NCBI GenBank assembly: GCA_964547875.1
Contig: CAZJPE010000002.1
Location: 107,177-171,176, forward strand
Length of the DNA: 64,000 nt
Reading direction: 5' to 3'
Source: JAUSIK01 sp964547875
Lineage (GTDB): Archaea > Nanobdellota > Nanobdellia > Pacearchaeales > GW2011-AR1
In this document: piece after piece, positions 45,663-53,811 of the stretch
Numbering within the stretch: the stretch's first letter is position 1
Layout: each line of letters begins with the position of its first letter
Translations under genes and position numbers: made by a program
The notes under the pieces: model-generated
What the model was told of the DNA's origin: nothing
Databases searched by the model: none
Seen by the model: only the letters and a program-made list of their open reading frames with translations

Positions 45663-47155
45663 TTTTCCTCCTTGATTGGCTTCATGAAAGGAAAAGGTAT
45701 TACATCGCGTATTGAAGGAGAGTTAGTTAATAAGATTGTAAGCCTGTCTATCCCCAAGCCATATCCTGCTGTAGGGGGCATTCCATATTTTAATGCTTCT
45801 AAAAAATCATCATCCATTGGCATGGCTTCTTCGTCTCCTTTTTTAAGAAGTGATGCCTGCTCTTTTAGCCTTTCTTCCTGATCAAGAGGATCATTAAGCT
45901 CATCATATGCTTTTACTATTTCTGCGCCGTCTATAATTAACTGAATTGTATTTATTTTTGTCTTGTCATCTTCATTTCTTTTTGCAAGCGCAATCATTTC
46001 AACAGGATAGTGTGAAAGGAAAGTTGGATTAATAATTTTAGGTCTTATTGCCCTTCTATATAACTCGTCAAGTAAAGCGCCATAATGCTTGCAGCCTTTA
46101 ATATCAATATTAATTATTTTCTTGCTTTCTATCTCTTTTTTCAATTTTTCAAAATTATTTGACTTATCTATGTCTATTTTTGTTTCATTAAGTAAAATAT
46201 CTCGGAATTTTATTATTTTAAATGGTGTTTTCAGATTTATTTTTTTCCCCTGATATTCTATTTCGTCCTGCATTTTTAATTCCCTTTTTAGAAGATTGAA
46301 TAAATCCTCTGTAAATTTTATATGATATTCATAATTTTCATAAGCAACATAATATTCCATCATAGTGAATTCTGGGTTGTGCTGCCTGTCTATGCCTTCA
46401 TTTCTAAAATTCTTTGATATTGTGAATACTTTTTCATAGCCTCCGACAATAAGCCTTTTTAGATATAACTCGGGGGAGATGGAAAGAAATAAGCCTATGT
46501 CCAGGGCGTTTAGATGCGTCTTGAATGGAGCTGCAGAAGCTCCGCCATAAACTGGCTGCAGCGCCGGAGTTTCTATTTCCAGAAAATTCCTGCTTTTAAG
46601 AAAAGACCTTATCGTATCTATTATTTTAGCTTTTTTTTCAAATGTGTCCCTAACTTGAGGATTTATAATTAAGTCCAGATAGCGCTTCCTGTATCTCTCT
46701 TCTTTATCCTGCAGGCCGTGCCATTTTTCAGGCAGTGGAAGCAGTGATTTAGCAAGCAAAGTTAGAGCTTCAACTAAAACAGATAACTCGCCCCTTTTTG
46801 TCCTGAAGATTGTTCCTTCAATGCCTATGAAATCGCCTATGTCAATGAATTTTTTATAAAAATCAAGGGTTTTTTTAGGAGTTTTTTCATCCTGAAAGAC
46901 AAGCTGTATTTTTCCAGAGCTATCTTGAATTGTGCTGAATAGTATTTTTCCCAATTCACGGGAATTCATTAAACGCCCTGCGATTTTCACTTTGTCTTTT
47001 GTATGCTCTTCTGGCTTTAACGAAAGATATTTCTTCTGCAAATCTGAAACATGATGTTTAACTTCGTATTTATTAGGATAGGGGTTGATGCCCTTAGATT
47101 TCAATTCCTTGAGCTTTCGCATTCTTTCGTTTATTATTTGCTTTTGCCTTGACAT
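45659..47155 (-). CDS. lysS: Lysyl-tRNA synthetase, class II
   Basis: 498 aa. N-terminal OB-fold (VKIAGRLMNSRELGKILFST) and the class II core: motif 2 FTISKNFRNEGIDRQHNPEF and motif 3 GYGLGIDRLTILLTNS. Charges tRNA-Lys with ATP. Many archaea use class I LysRS, so a class II enzyme is consistent with a DPANN or laterally acquired origin. Its end overlaps the histone-fold gene. Confidence 0.93.
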   Translation of the reverse strand: MSRQKQIINERMRKLKELKSKGINPYPNKYEVKHHVSDLQKKYLSLKPEEHTKDKVKIAGRLMNSRELGKILFSTIQDSSGKIQLVFQDEKTPKKTLDFYKKFIDIGDFIGIEGTIFRTKRGELSVLVEALTLLAKSLLPLPEKWHGLQDKEERYRKRYLDLIINPQVRDTFEKKAKIIDTIRSFLKSRNFLEIETPALQPVYGGASAAPFKTHLNALDIGLFLSISPELYLKRLIVGGYEKVFTISKNFRNEGIDRQHNPEFTMMEYYVAYENYEYHIKFTEDLFNLLKRELKMQDEIEYQGKKINLKTPFKIIKFRDILLNETKIDIDKSNNFEKLKKEIESKKIINIDIKGCKHYGALLDELYRRAIRPKIINPTFLSHYPVEMIALAKRNEDDKTKINTIQLIIDGAEIVKAYDELNDPLDQEERLKEQASLLKKGDEEAMPMDDDFLEALKYGMPPTAGYGLGIDRLTILLTNSPSIRDVIPFPFMKPIKEEK

Positions 47156-47193
47156 TCAAAAAATAACAAAGGGTGATTTAAATAATTATTGAA

Positions 47194-48218
47194 TTATCTT
47201 TTATATATTCTTTTGACAATTTCTTTTCTTAACTTGAACGTATTTGCCCATTTTGCGTAGGCTTGCCAGCCTTGAAAACTTTCAAGAAGTTTTTCGTGGC
47301 TTGTTGTTCCGCTTTTGTATAATTCAACTTTTTTAGTCATTTTCCTAATGTTTCTTTTTCTTAAAAGCTTGAAATAATAAAAATTTCTAAATCCAACAAA
47401 ATCAACGCCTCTTGATAATGGAATTATCTTGGACTTATCTGGATGCAATGCTAATTTTAATTTCTCTCTAAGAAAATTACTGATTTCATCCATCCAAATT
47501 TCTAATTGCTCTTTTGAGGAATGTAAGATAACAAAATCGTCTACATACCTTATGTAATATTTTGCTTTTAATTTATGCTTTACAAAATAATCTAATTCAT
47601 TTAGATAAACATTTGCGAAAAATTGAGATGTTAAATTGCCTAAAGGCATACCTTTAGATAGCGCGCGCTCTCTCTCTGCATTTCAAAGTTCGCAACAATT
47701 TTTTCTATGAGTCCCAAAATAGATTTATCTGCTATTTTTTTCTTTATAATAGATAGAAGAATTTCATGATTAATTTCTTGAAAATAATGTTTGATGTCTG
47801 CTTTTAGACAAAATGCTTCTGATTTTAAATTATTTGTGACTCTTTTCTTGAGTAAATCAAATCTCTTGAGGGCAAATAAAGTTCCCTTTCCTACTCTATT
47901 TGCGCAAGAATCATAGATAAACATTTTATCAAAGATTTGTTCTATTCTTTTAATTAGGGCATGATGCACAATTCTATCTCTGAATTCTGATTTACTTATT
48001 TTGCGAGTTTTGGGGTCTCGTAAAATAAAAGTCTTTAATGGTCTTGGATTATATGTCTGATTTTTCAATTCTTCATGCAAGTTAATAAGATTCTTGATAG
48101 TGTCTTGTTCAAATTCCAAAACATATACTTTCTTCGTCTTTCCTTTTCTTGCTCTTCTCCACGCTAAAATTAAGTTGCTTAAATTATAAATTTCAGGATA
48201 AAAATTATTATTTTCCAT
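47194..48218 (-). pseudogene. DGR-type reverse transcriptase, split by a 2-nt frameshift
   Basis: Frame 1 (48218 to 47640, 192 aa) holds the N-terminal palm/finger part, with SEFRDRIVHHALIKRIEQIF and LKADIKHYFQEINHEIL (motif A-like). Frame 2 (47649 to 47194, 151 aa) opens MPLGNLTSQFFANVYLNELD and has the catalytic YVDD (YIRYVDDFVIL). The G-N-L-T-S-Q form is typical of diversity-generating-retroelement RTs. Deleting two bases in the (GA)n(GC)n tract at about 47661-47678 joins them as a single RT of about 341 aa. Either phase-variable, recently inactivated or mis-sequenced. Order on the strand: target, TR, RT. Confidence 0.88.
47661..47678 (-). repeat. (GA)n(GC)n dinucleotide tract in the RT gene
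   Basis: On the coding strand the RT gene reads AGAGAGAGAGCGCGCGC at the point where the two frames meet. A change of one dinucleotide unit opens or closes the full-length frame. Such tracts are classic slip sites. Confidence 0.6.
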
Positions 48219-48252
48219 ATTAATAAAAAGGTCTTAGGAGTTAGAGCTATTT
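48219..48252 (-). other. TR-RT spacer
   Basis: About 34 bp between the template repeat and the RT start, carrying the RT gene's AGACC-TTTTTATTAATA leader. No accessory (Avd-like) gene fits here. Confidence 0.4.
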
Positions 48253-48342
48253 CAGACGCGCAACCGTTCCTGTTGTCATCGTGGTAGTTGCCATTGAAGT
48301 TAAGCCTGTTGTCGTTCCAATTCCTGTTGTCGCCAACCGCGG
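48253..48342 (-). repeat. DGR template repeat (TR)
   Basis: 90 bp. In the frame used by the VR, the minus strand reads GDNRNWNDNRLNFNGNYHDD then NRNGCAS, with nine AAC/AAT codons, the adenine-rich design of DGR templates. The complementary T positions in the plus strand are nearly the only places that differ from the VRs. It sits between the target gene and the RT. It is expected to be transcribed to RNA and copied with errors at A. Confidence 0.9.
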
Positions 48343-48360
48343 CCCAGTTATGTAGCTAAT

Positions 48361-48558
48361 TTACCAATTGGGCTTTTCAGCTTCACTGAAATTCCTCGTG
48401 AGGAATTTCTGTATTTTATGGCATAAAATAAATAAAATAATGCGCTAGTAAATTAACGTGTAGCCCTAGCTCCTCGCTAAGACAAGAATAAATAGAATTA
48501 ATAGTTAATAAATCATTCTAAAAATTTTTGCGCGTGGCTTCGCCACTAACTAATACCC
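48361..48558 (-). repeat. Spacer repeat, copy 1 (with hairpins)
   Basis: About 198 bp between the TR and the VR end of target 1, repeated at 57050-57257 with few changes. It contains TTCAGCTTCACTGAA, AAATTCCTCGTGAGGAATTT and GTGGCTTCGCCAC inverted repeats and ATAATGCGCTAGTAAATTA. It includes the 3' end of the target ORF. Confidence 0.85.
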
Positions 48559-49294
48559 CAGAAGCACAACCGACCCTGCCGTCATCATGGCAGCCGCCAT
48601 AGAAGACAAGCCCGTAGTCGTCCCAAATCCTGCCGCCAACCGCGGAAACTGTCTGAATAGTTTCTTTATTAGGATTTACAATCCATGATCTTGGAACTTT
48701 ATTTCGGAAATATTTTGATTGAGAAACTTCTGCTAAATTTCTTGCTCCTTGTTCTTTGTTGCTGACAATAATAAATCCATCATTTGCGAATTTTTCTGCG
48801 CTCATTTCTCCTTCCTTATAAGTATTTCTTGGCGCAAATCCTATTTTTTCATCTTCGCTAAATCTTATTCCGTTATTTAATTTTCTTCCGCCTTTTAGTG
48901 CTCTTTCTAGTTCTCCTATGTCTAATTCTTCGCTTGTTCCAACTCCGTTTTCATCGTAAATTACGAAAACACCATGAGCAGAATGATATTTTTCAGGAAC
49001 CCATGAGTTTCTTTGGAAAAGCCAAAGATATCTCGGCTTCATTATTTCGTCTCTTAACTCTATCGCTTCTGGCTGAGCTTGAAAGTCTTCTGGACCACAA
49101 TAGCTTGCCTTAAGTAAAAATGACGTTTGTTCTCCATTGGGAAGAGACATTTTTGCTGTTTTATTATTTAATATTTCTTTTGCAAGACTTCTATAATCGT
49201 TTTTATCTGTGTATGGATGAGCAAATGCTATATCTTCAGCTACATTCAGTCTTGTAATTGCTCTTTGGGTATTCGGAACATAGTGTTTTTCCAT
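48518..49294 (-). CDS. DGR target protein 1, variable C-terminus
   Basis: 258 aa. A conserved body contains IAFAHPYTDKNDYRSLAKEI, EELDIGELERALKGG and APRNTYKEGEMSAEKFANDG. The C-terminal ~30 residues are encoded by the VR (GGRIWDDYGLVFYGGCHDDG then RVGCASG), a shape like the C-type-lectin/FGE ligand surface of known DGR proteins. No signal peptide or lipobox, so its location is uncertain. Paralog: 57244-58017. The promoter region shares ATTTAAATGTTT with target 2. Confidence 0.85.
   Translation of the reverse strand: MEKHYVPNTQRAITRLNVAEDIAFAHPYTDKNDYRSLAKEILNNKTAKMSLPNGEQTSFLLKASYCGPEDFQAQPEAIELRDEIMKPRYLWLFQRNSWVPEKYHSAHGVFVIYDENGVGTSEELDIGELERALKGGRKLNNGIRFSEDEKIGFAPRNTYKEGEMSAEKFANDGFIIVSNKEQGARNLAEVSQSKYFRNKVPRSWIVNPNKETIQTVSAVGGRIWDDYGLVFYGGCHDDGRVGCASGVLVSGEATRKNF
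48534..48546. promoter_or_regulatory. VR-proximal hairpin, copy 1
   Basis: Perfect inverted repeat GTGGC-TTC-GCCAC just 3' of the VR (in coding sense). It is repeated exactly behind VR2 (57232-57244) and absent next to the TR. This matches the position of the hairpin/cruciform needed for target recognition in bacterial DGRs. Confidence 0.75.
48559..48645 (-). repeat. DGR variable repeat VR1
   Basis: 87 bp, aligned to the TR from CCGCGGTTGGCG to GGTTGYGC-TCTG. One codon is missing relative to the TR. Nearly all substitutions, at least 14, are at template A positions: AAC to GAC, TAC, GTC, GGC; AAT to ATT, TAT; AGG to GGG; TAC to TGC. Only about three differences (CAC/CAT and two at the 3' edge) are elsewhere. 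This is direct evidence of adenine-specific mutagenic homing. Confidence 0.92.
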
Positions 49295-49376
49295 GATTTT
49301 TCAAAATGGCGAGAGTATTTAAATGTTTCCATTGTAACTACTTGATAGTTAGTGTCGTCTATCAAAAGATTTATAA

Positions 49377-49400
49377 ATAAGTTATACAGGTATAACTTAT
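49377..49400. promoter_or_regulatory. Perfect dyad over the antitoxin start codon
   Basis: ATAAGTTATA-CAGG-TATAACTTAT is a perfect 10-bp inverted repeat with a 4-bp spacer, ending in the ATG at 49399. A TTTATAAATA box precedes it. It is the probable operator for AbrB-fold autorepression. Confidence 0.65.
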
Positions 49401-49647
49401 GGAACAGATAGACGTTAAGGCCAAGAAATGGGGAAATTCAATTGGAATAATTCTCCCTAAGAAAATAGTAGAAAAGGAGAATATTGACGAAGGGACTGAC
49501 TTGATTGTAGATATAAGAACTAAAAAAAGGACTAGTGTTGCAGATTTGATGGAAATAGGCAGAAAATTAAACTTAGTAAAGAAATTACAAGACGTTGATA
49601 CAAAAAAAGCACTTAAAGAGGTAGATAAAGCATTTTGGGCTCAATGA
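49399..49647 (+). CDS. AbrB/MazE-type antitoxin (VapB)
   Basis: 82 aa. DVKAKKWGNSIGIILPKKIV then EKENIDEGTDLIVDIR is the AbrB swapped-hairpin DNA-binding domain, and the helical tail holds the toxin-binding part. Three bp before the PIN-domain gene. Confidence 0.82.
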   Translation: MEQIDVKAKKWGNSIGIILPKKIVEKENIDEGTDLIVDIRTKKRTSVADLMEIGRKLNLVKKLQDVDTKKALKEVDKAFWAQ

Positions 49648-49650
49648 AAA

Positions 49651-50013
49651 ATGCATTATTTTTTTGATTCTTATGCAATCATTGAAATTATTAAGAATAA
49701 TCAAAATTATCAGAAATTTAAAGAATTGCCAGTTATCACAGATGCATTGAATATCGCAGAAGTGCATTATTTTTTGATAGAGCATGCTGGAGAAGCAGAA
49801 GCGGATAAAGCAATTCAGAGCTTAAATATAAGTCTCCTGGATATAAATAAAGAAATTGCCGTAGAGGCATCTAAATTAAGATTTGCTAATAAGAAGCTGA
49901 AATTATCTTATGCAGATTGTTTAGGATATATCTTGTCAAAGAAAAACAATCTTATTTTTGTGACAGGAGATGATGCGTTTAAGAATTTTGACAAAGTTGA
50001 ATTTGTAAAATAG
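49651..50013 (+). CDS. PIN-domain toxin (VapC)
   Basis: 120 aa. PIN acidic residues: D in YFFDSYAII, E in ALNIAEVHYFLIE, D in LSYADCLGYIL and D in VTGDDAFKN. VapC toxins cleave tRNA or rRNA and are neutralised by the AbrB-type partner just upstream. Intact, unlike the VapC at 45080-45487. Confidence 0.82.
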   Translation: MHYFFDSYAIIEIIKNNQNYQKFKELPVITDALNIAEVHYFLIEHAGEAEADKAIQSLNISLLDINKEIAVEASKLRFANKKLKLSYADCLGYILSKKNNLIFVTGDDAFKNFDKVEFVK

Positions 50014-50014
50014 A

Positions 50015-50290
50015 TTAAAACCTCAAAATCTTGAAATCCTTGAAGTCTTGGAATGTTTCTGGCTTTTCTTCTATATTGCGGATATGCGCGTGCTTTGGGC
50101 CTTGTTTGCATACTTTCATCATGCTTTCTACATTATCATTTGAGCCTTCTAGGAATACTTCTACTCTGCCATCTTCAAGATTTCTTATATAGCCTTTTAC
50201 ATTATTCTTGTCTGCATGCTCTTTTATAAATTGCCTGAAAAAAATTCCCTGCACAGAGCCTGTGATAAAGAGCCTTGTTGACTTTTTCAT
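50015..50290 (-). CDS. acyP: Acylphosphatase
   Basis: 91 aa. Signature TGSVQGIFFRQFIKEHADKN with the catalytic Arg, and the catalytic Asn in GYIRNLEDGRVEVFLEG. It hydrolyses acyl-phosphate bonds such as carbamoyl or acetyl phosphate. Convergent with the PIN gene, 1 bp apart. Confidence 0.9.
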   Translation of the reverse strand: MKKSTRLFITGSVQGIFFRQFIKEHADKNNVKGYIRNLEDGRVEVFLEGSNDNVESMMKVCKQGPKHAHIRNIEEKPETFQDFKDFKILRF

Positions 50291-50321
50291 GGAAAATTAA
50301 ATAAAGGAGAGTTAATATATT

Positions 50322-51077
50322 TTACTTAATTTCATTTTTTTCTTTTTTATCTATTCTAGAGAAAGATTCGTTCAGGAGCTTTAAATGAGATATTGATCTC
50401 CATTCTTTATTAAGGAGTTTTGCAGCCTGCTTTTCTATTTCTAAAGGGAGGCCGGCTAAAATCTGGCCTTGGGATGAGGCGTCTATTACGGCAAAATTAG
50501 GCATTTTGCATTTTAAAATATCGTGGATTGAGTATTTTATAGGCCATTTTTTAATTTTATTCTTTTTTAGAGAAAAAAAGCCTGCATAATACTTTGAAGG
50601 ATATGCGCCAAGCATGTTTGTTAAAGAGTCTGAGATTTCTGTTTCTTCGTCCTCTCTTAGAAATGGAATGGAGATTACGCAGCTTTCAAGTAGTATTTTG
50701 GGGTATTTTATTGATTCAAATTTTAGAAATTCTTTATTTGCTAGTTCTTCTATTTCTGTATCATTTAAATCAATTAAACCGATTGAATATTTTTCAGCAA
50801 GCGCTTTATAGCCAATGGATTGGAATAGCTCTATTGTGTCAAAGCCATCTACGCCTTCTGCGATTGAGACTTCTGCAACTGGATTTTTATTTTCCAAGCA
50901 GTATTTTAAGACGGATTCTACAAATCCTACTGGTGTGTAAAGCTCTCCGTTTTTAATCGCTGGCTTAAGAATTATTTTATCGTATTTTTTCAGCTCGTTA
51001 TTTACCTTAAGATAATTGAGCAATTTAGGAACAGATTCTGTATATGATATAAGCTTTATTGACGCTCCTTTTACCAT
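50322..51077 (-). CDS. DUF362-domain protein
   Basis: 251 aa. YDKIILKPAIKNGELYTPVG then FVESVLKYCLENKNPVAEVS and IAEGVDGFDT, followed by PKILLESCVISIPFLREDEE, match the DUF362 family, whose function is unclear; some members carry ferredoxin domains. No 4Fe-4S cysteines are visible in this copy. Confidence 0.65.
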   Translation of the reverse strand: MVKGASIKLISYTESVPKLLNYLKVNNELKKYDKIILKPAIKNGELYTPVGFVESVLKYCLENKNPVAEVSIAEGVDGFDTIELFQSIGYKALAEKYSIGLIDLNDTEIEELANKEFLKFESIKYPKILLESCVISIPFLREDEETEISDSLTNMLGAYPSKYYAGFFSLKKNKIKKWPIKYSIHDILKCKMPNFAVIDASSQGQILAGLPLEIEKQAAKLLNKEWRSISHLKLLNESFSRIDKKEKNEIK

Positions 51078-51122
51078 GGCTAAGATTACAAAAAGATGGT
51101 TTATAATTATTGCTATAATAGA

Positions 51123-51737
51123 TTATAGCATCCCTGCTTCTTCTCTTCTGTCTAATTCATTGTTCACAATTGCAACAGCTTGAGACGCGAAATAGACTTT
51201 TTTTCCGAGCGTGATGGGCGTACAGATTTTTTTCAGCCTTTTTAATTCTTTTTGAGGAAGGCCTTTATGATCTCCAAGAATAAAAATAGGATTTTCTTTT
51301 ATTACTGCTTTTCTTATGTCTTCTCCTTTTGGATCTAGGATGTAAAGGTTCCTATTTTTTTCATTAAGTTCATTTACTAATTCCAAAAACCCTTTCTTCT
51401 CTATCCAATACCCTGGGAATACTTCCCGTTTTTCATCTTTTTTATATTTGTATAGGATTTTTTTTAATGTAGATGACACATCTTTTTTTGCTAGATATAT
51501 TTTATCCATGCCTGTTTCTCCTTCCAAAACAGGATACATTTCAATATGCTTTGAAGGATCTGGAGGGCCTGCAAATATTAAGTGCAATTTTGCATCTGGA
51601 CGTATTTTATGGCTTAAAAAAAAGATCGCTATGATTACATGAATTGCTATGTCAATTCTCCCTGCTCTCTGCAAGTTGTCAAGAGAAAAATTGCCAGACG
51701 TAGGAGCAGTTCTTGAGTAATAGATAAATTCTCTCAT
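51123..51737 (-). CDS. trmY: tRNA (pseudouridine54-N1)-methyltransferase TrmY
   Basis: 204 aa SPOUT enzyme. Start MREFIYYSRTAPTSGNFSLD, then LHLIFAGPPDPSKHIE, FILGDHKGLPQKELKRL (SAM knot) and the final TLGKKVYFASQAVAIVNNEL. It makes N1-methylpseudouridine at tRNA position 54, an archaeal mark. Size and motifs match. Confidence 0.92.
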   Translation of the reverse strand: MREFIYYSRTAPTSGNFSLDNLQRAGRIDIAIHVIIAIFFLSHKIRPDAKLHLIFAGPPDPSKHIEMYPVLEGETGMDKIYLAKKDVSSTLKKILYKYKKDEKREVFPGYWIEKKGFLELVNELNEKNRNLYILDPKGEDIRKAVIKENPIFILGDHKGLPQKELKRLKKICTPITLGKKVYFASQAVAIVNNELDRREEAGML

Positions 51738-51818
51738 GAGAGAATTTATGGAAAAAGATATTATAAAGATTGCCTTGTTATAGCTAAGGATTAAAAAGAG
51801 ATTTGCCTTGCATTATGT

Positions 51819-52508
51819 ATGAAATTTGAAAGAAAAGAGTTGATAGAAACAATTTTCTTTATTGCATTAATAGTATTATTAATTGTATATTGGGAGCCTA
51901 TTATAAGATTAAGTACAAATATCAATGAATTAAGAGAGTTTATTTTAAGATTTGGGATATTTTCATCTATTATTTTTATTTTGTTTGCCGTAATACAAGT
52001 TATAATTCCGCCAATTCCCGGGCAGATAGCAGGACTTGCAGGAGGCTATTTATACGGCGTCTTTTTAGGGACTTTTTATACTATGATTGGACTTTTAATT
52101 GGTTCTTACATTATATTTGCCGCGTCTAGAAAATATGGAAGACCTTTTATTGAGAAAATTGTGTCTAAGGAGAGATTAAAGAAATTTGATTATATCTTTT
52201 CAAATAAGGGCGCGATTACATTATTAGTGTTTCTCTTAATACCGATATTTCCTGACGACATACTCTGCTATCTTGCTGGATTGACAAATATAAAAATTAA
52301 AAATTTGATGATTATTAATGCTGTCGGGAGATTTCCCAAATATCTTGTTTTTAATTTAATAGGAAGCGGATTGTACGCAAAAAATCTGATTTTAGTCATT
52401 TCATTGTCTATTGCTATGATAATAATTTCTCTTATTGTTTACATATTTAGAGAGAGATTAAAGAATTTTATTATAAATTTCTCAAAAAGGAAGAAAAAGC
52501 CTAATTGA
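51819..52508 (+). CDS. VTT/SNARE-associated membrane protein (TVP38/DedA-like)
   Basis: 229 aa. Hydrophobic helices around a conserved re-entrant block: IIPPIPGQIAGLAGGYLYGV and FLLIPIFPDDILCYLAGLTN. VTT/DedA-like proteins act in lipid flipping or membrane homeostasis. It overlaps the convergent truB-like gene by 8 bp. Confidence 0.8.
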   Translation: MKFERKELIETIFFIALIVLLIVYWEPIIRLSTNINELREFILRFGIFSSIIFILFAVIQVIIPPIPGQIAGLAGGYLYGVFLGTFYTMIGLLIGSYIIFAASRKYGRPFIEKIVSKERLKKFDYIFSNKGAITLLVFLLIPIFPDDILCYLAGLTNIKIKNLMIINAVGRFPKYLVFNLIGSGLYAKNLILVISLSIAMIIISLIVYIFRERLKNFIINFSKRKKKPN

Positions 52509-53349
52509 GAACAAATTCCGGGCGGGCAATAATGTCTTTTTCGTCTGATTTTTTCATAATTGCTAGGAATTTATCTTTGTTGAATACTGCGAATATATTT
52601 TCTTGAGGTAGACTATTTAGAATGTCTGATTTCATTAAAGGCTTGCCTGTCAGCAATTGCTTTAATGAAGATGATTTAACTTGAATTATAGGAAGGGCTT
52701 GTTGTATTGCTTTTTCAGCTGGAATTAGAATATTTCTTAATTTTTCATCATTTCCTTTTTTATATTCTTCAACTGCTGATTCAAAATCATAGAGATTTAT
52801 TGAATTTTTTTCTGAAAAGATAGATGCTTTTATTCTTCTTAATTCAAGCATGTGGGCCCCGCCTATTTTTTCTCCTAAGTCGTGGATTAATTTTCTTATG
52901 TATGTGCCTGCCTCAACTTGCGCTTCAAATAAAATATCTTTGCTATCTCTTTCTAGTATCTTAAAGGTTTTTATTTCTCTTACTCGTTCTGCCCTTTTTA
53001 CGCGGGATCTTACCGGGGGAAGTTGTTTTATTTTTCCAATAAAATTTTTAATTTCCTTTTTCAACATTTCGTCGCTTACGCTTGAATGCAGACGCATTAT
53101 TCCGATGTATGTTTTATCTTTATGCATAAAATATTCGTTTAAACGACAGGCTCTGCTAAGCGCTACGGGCAAGACTCCAGAAACTTGCGGATCAAGAGTG
53201 CCAAAATGAGATGTTTTATTAATATTTAATGATTTTCTTATAAAATTTGAAATCAGGAAAGATGTTGGGCCTGATGGCTTGTCTAGGTTTATTATTGAGA
53301 ATTTCAATAATTCCTTAATTGACTTTTTAGAGCTGTTATTTAATTCCAT
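52501..53349 (-). CDS. cbf5: RNA pseudouridine synthase Cbf5/TruB
   Basis: 282 aa. Catalytic Asp in HFGTLDPQVSGVLPVALSRA, Tyr in HKDKTYIGIMRL, and thumb/PUA-proximal EAGTYIRKLIHDLGEKIGGA. A PUA-like C-terminus (ILNSLPQENIFAVFNKDKFL) is present. The archaeal enzyme is the catalytic part of H/ACA RNPs and also acts on tRNA U55. No Gar1, Nop10 or L7Ae gene is in the window. Confidence 0.88.
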   Translation of the reverse strand: MELNNSSKKSIKELLKFSIINLDKPSGPTSFLISNFIRKSLNINKTSHFGTLDPQVSGVLPVALSRACRLNEYFMHKDKTYIGIMRLHSSVSDEMLKKEIKNFIGKIKQLPPVRSRVKRAERVREIKTFKILERDSKDILFEAQVEAGTYIRKLIHDLGEKIGGAHMLELRRIKASIFSEKNSINLYDFESAVEEYKKGNDEKLRNILIPAEKAIQQALPIIQVKSSSLKQLLTGKPLMKSDILNSLPQENIFAVFNKDKFLAIMKKSDEKDIIARPEFVLN

Positions 53350-53385
53350 GTCTATATCATTCTTGGGTTATATTTTTTGTTTGAG

Positions 53386-53811
53386 TTAGTTTAATTTTCC
53401 CATCGCCTTTATTATATCTTCTGTTTTCCAGATTTTGATTTTCTTCTGCTGTTGAAAATGTCTATCATCACTCCAAATTCCATCATTTACTCTTGACGAT
53501 GCTAAAGCAATATAGGGAACATCTTCTTTATCAATATGTCCAATGAGTTTATCAGCTTCTTCTAGATGCTTTTCATATTCTTCTTTTTCTATAATTTCAA
53601 TATGTTCTATAATTAAACTCAATAAAGTTTCAAAATCTTCTTTAGATAATCCAGATTTTTCAAGAATCAAACCTTCATATTTTCTTATAGAACTAATTAG
53701 AGTTTCAGGAGAATAGAGCATAAAAGGTGAATCAATTAATAATTCTCTACTTTTCCCTTTTTTCATTAAAGCAGATATCACCACATTGACGTCTACGATA
53801 AAAATCATCAT
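53386..53811 (-). CDS. PIN-domain toxin, VapC-like
   Basis: 141 aa. PIN pattern IFIVDVNVVISALMKKGKSR, then DKEDVPYIALASSRVNDGIW and SDDRHF, with acidic residues in place. Longer helical arm than the two other VapCs of the window. It overlaps the ribbon-helix-helix gene by 4 bp, a coupled toxin-antitoxin operon. Confidence 0.8.
   Translation of the reverse strand: MMIFIVDVNVVISALMKKGKSRELLIDSPFMLYSPETLISSIRKYEGLILEKSGLSKEDFETLLSLIIEHIEIIEKEEYEKHLEEADKLIGHIDKEDVPYIALASSRVNDGIWSDDRHFQQQKKIKIWKTEDIIKAMGKLN

Noticed and set aside
45484..45675. Plus-strand ORF of 63 codons
   Set aside because: Antisense shadow of the GTG-start histone-fold gene; composition is the reverse complement of that protein.
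47194..48218. Group II intron or retron identity for the reverse transcriptase
   Set aside because: No maturase X or endonuclease domain and no intron domain V/VI; the presence of TR, VR and the GNLTSQ motif fits a DGR far better.
50594..50956. Leu-rich 120-codon ORF opposite the DUF362 gene
   Set aside because: Hydrophobic shadow of a clearly coding minus-strand gene.
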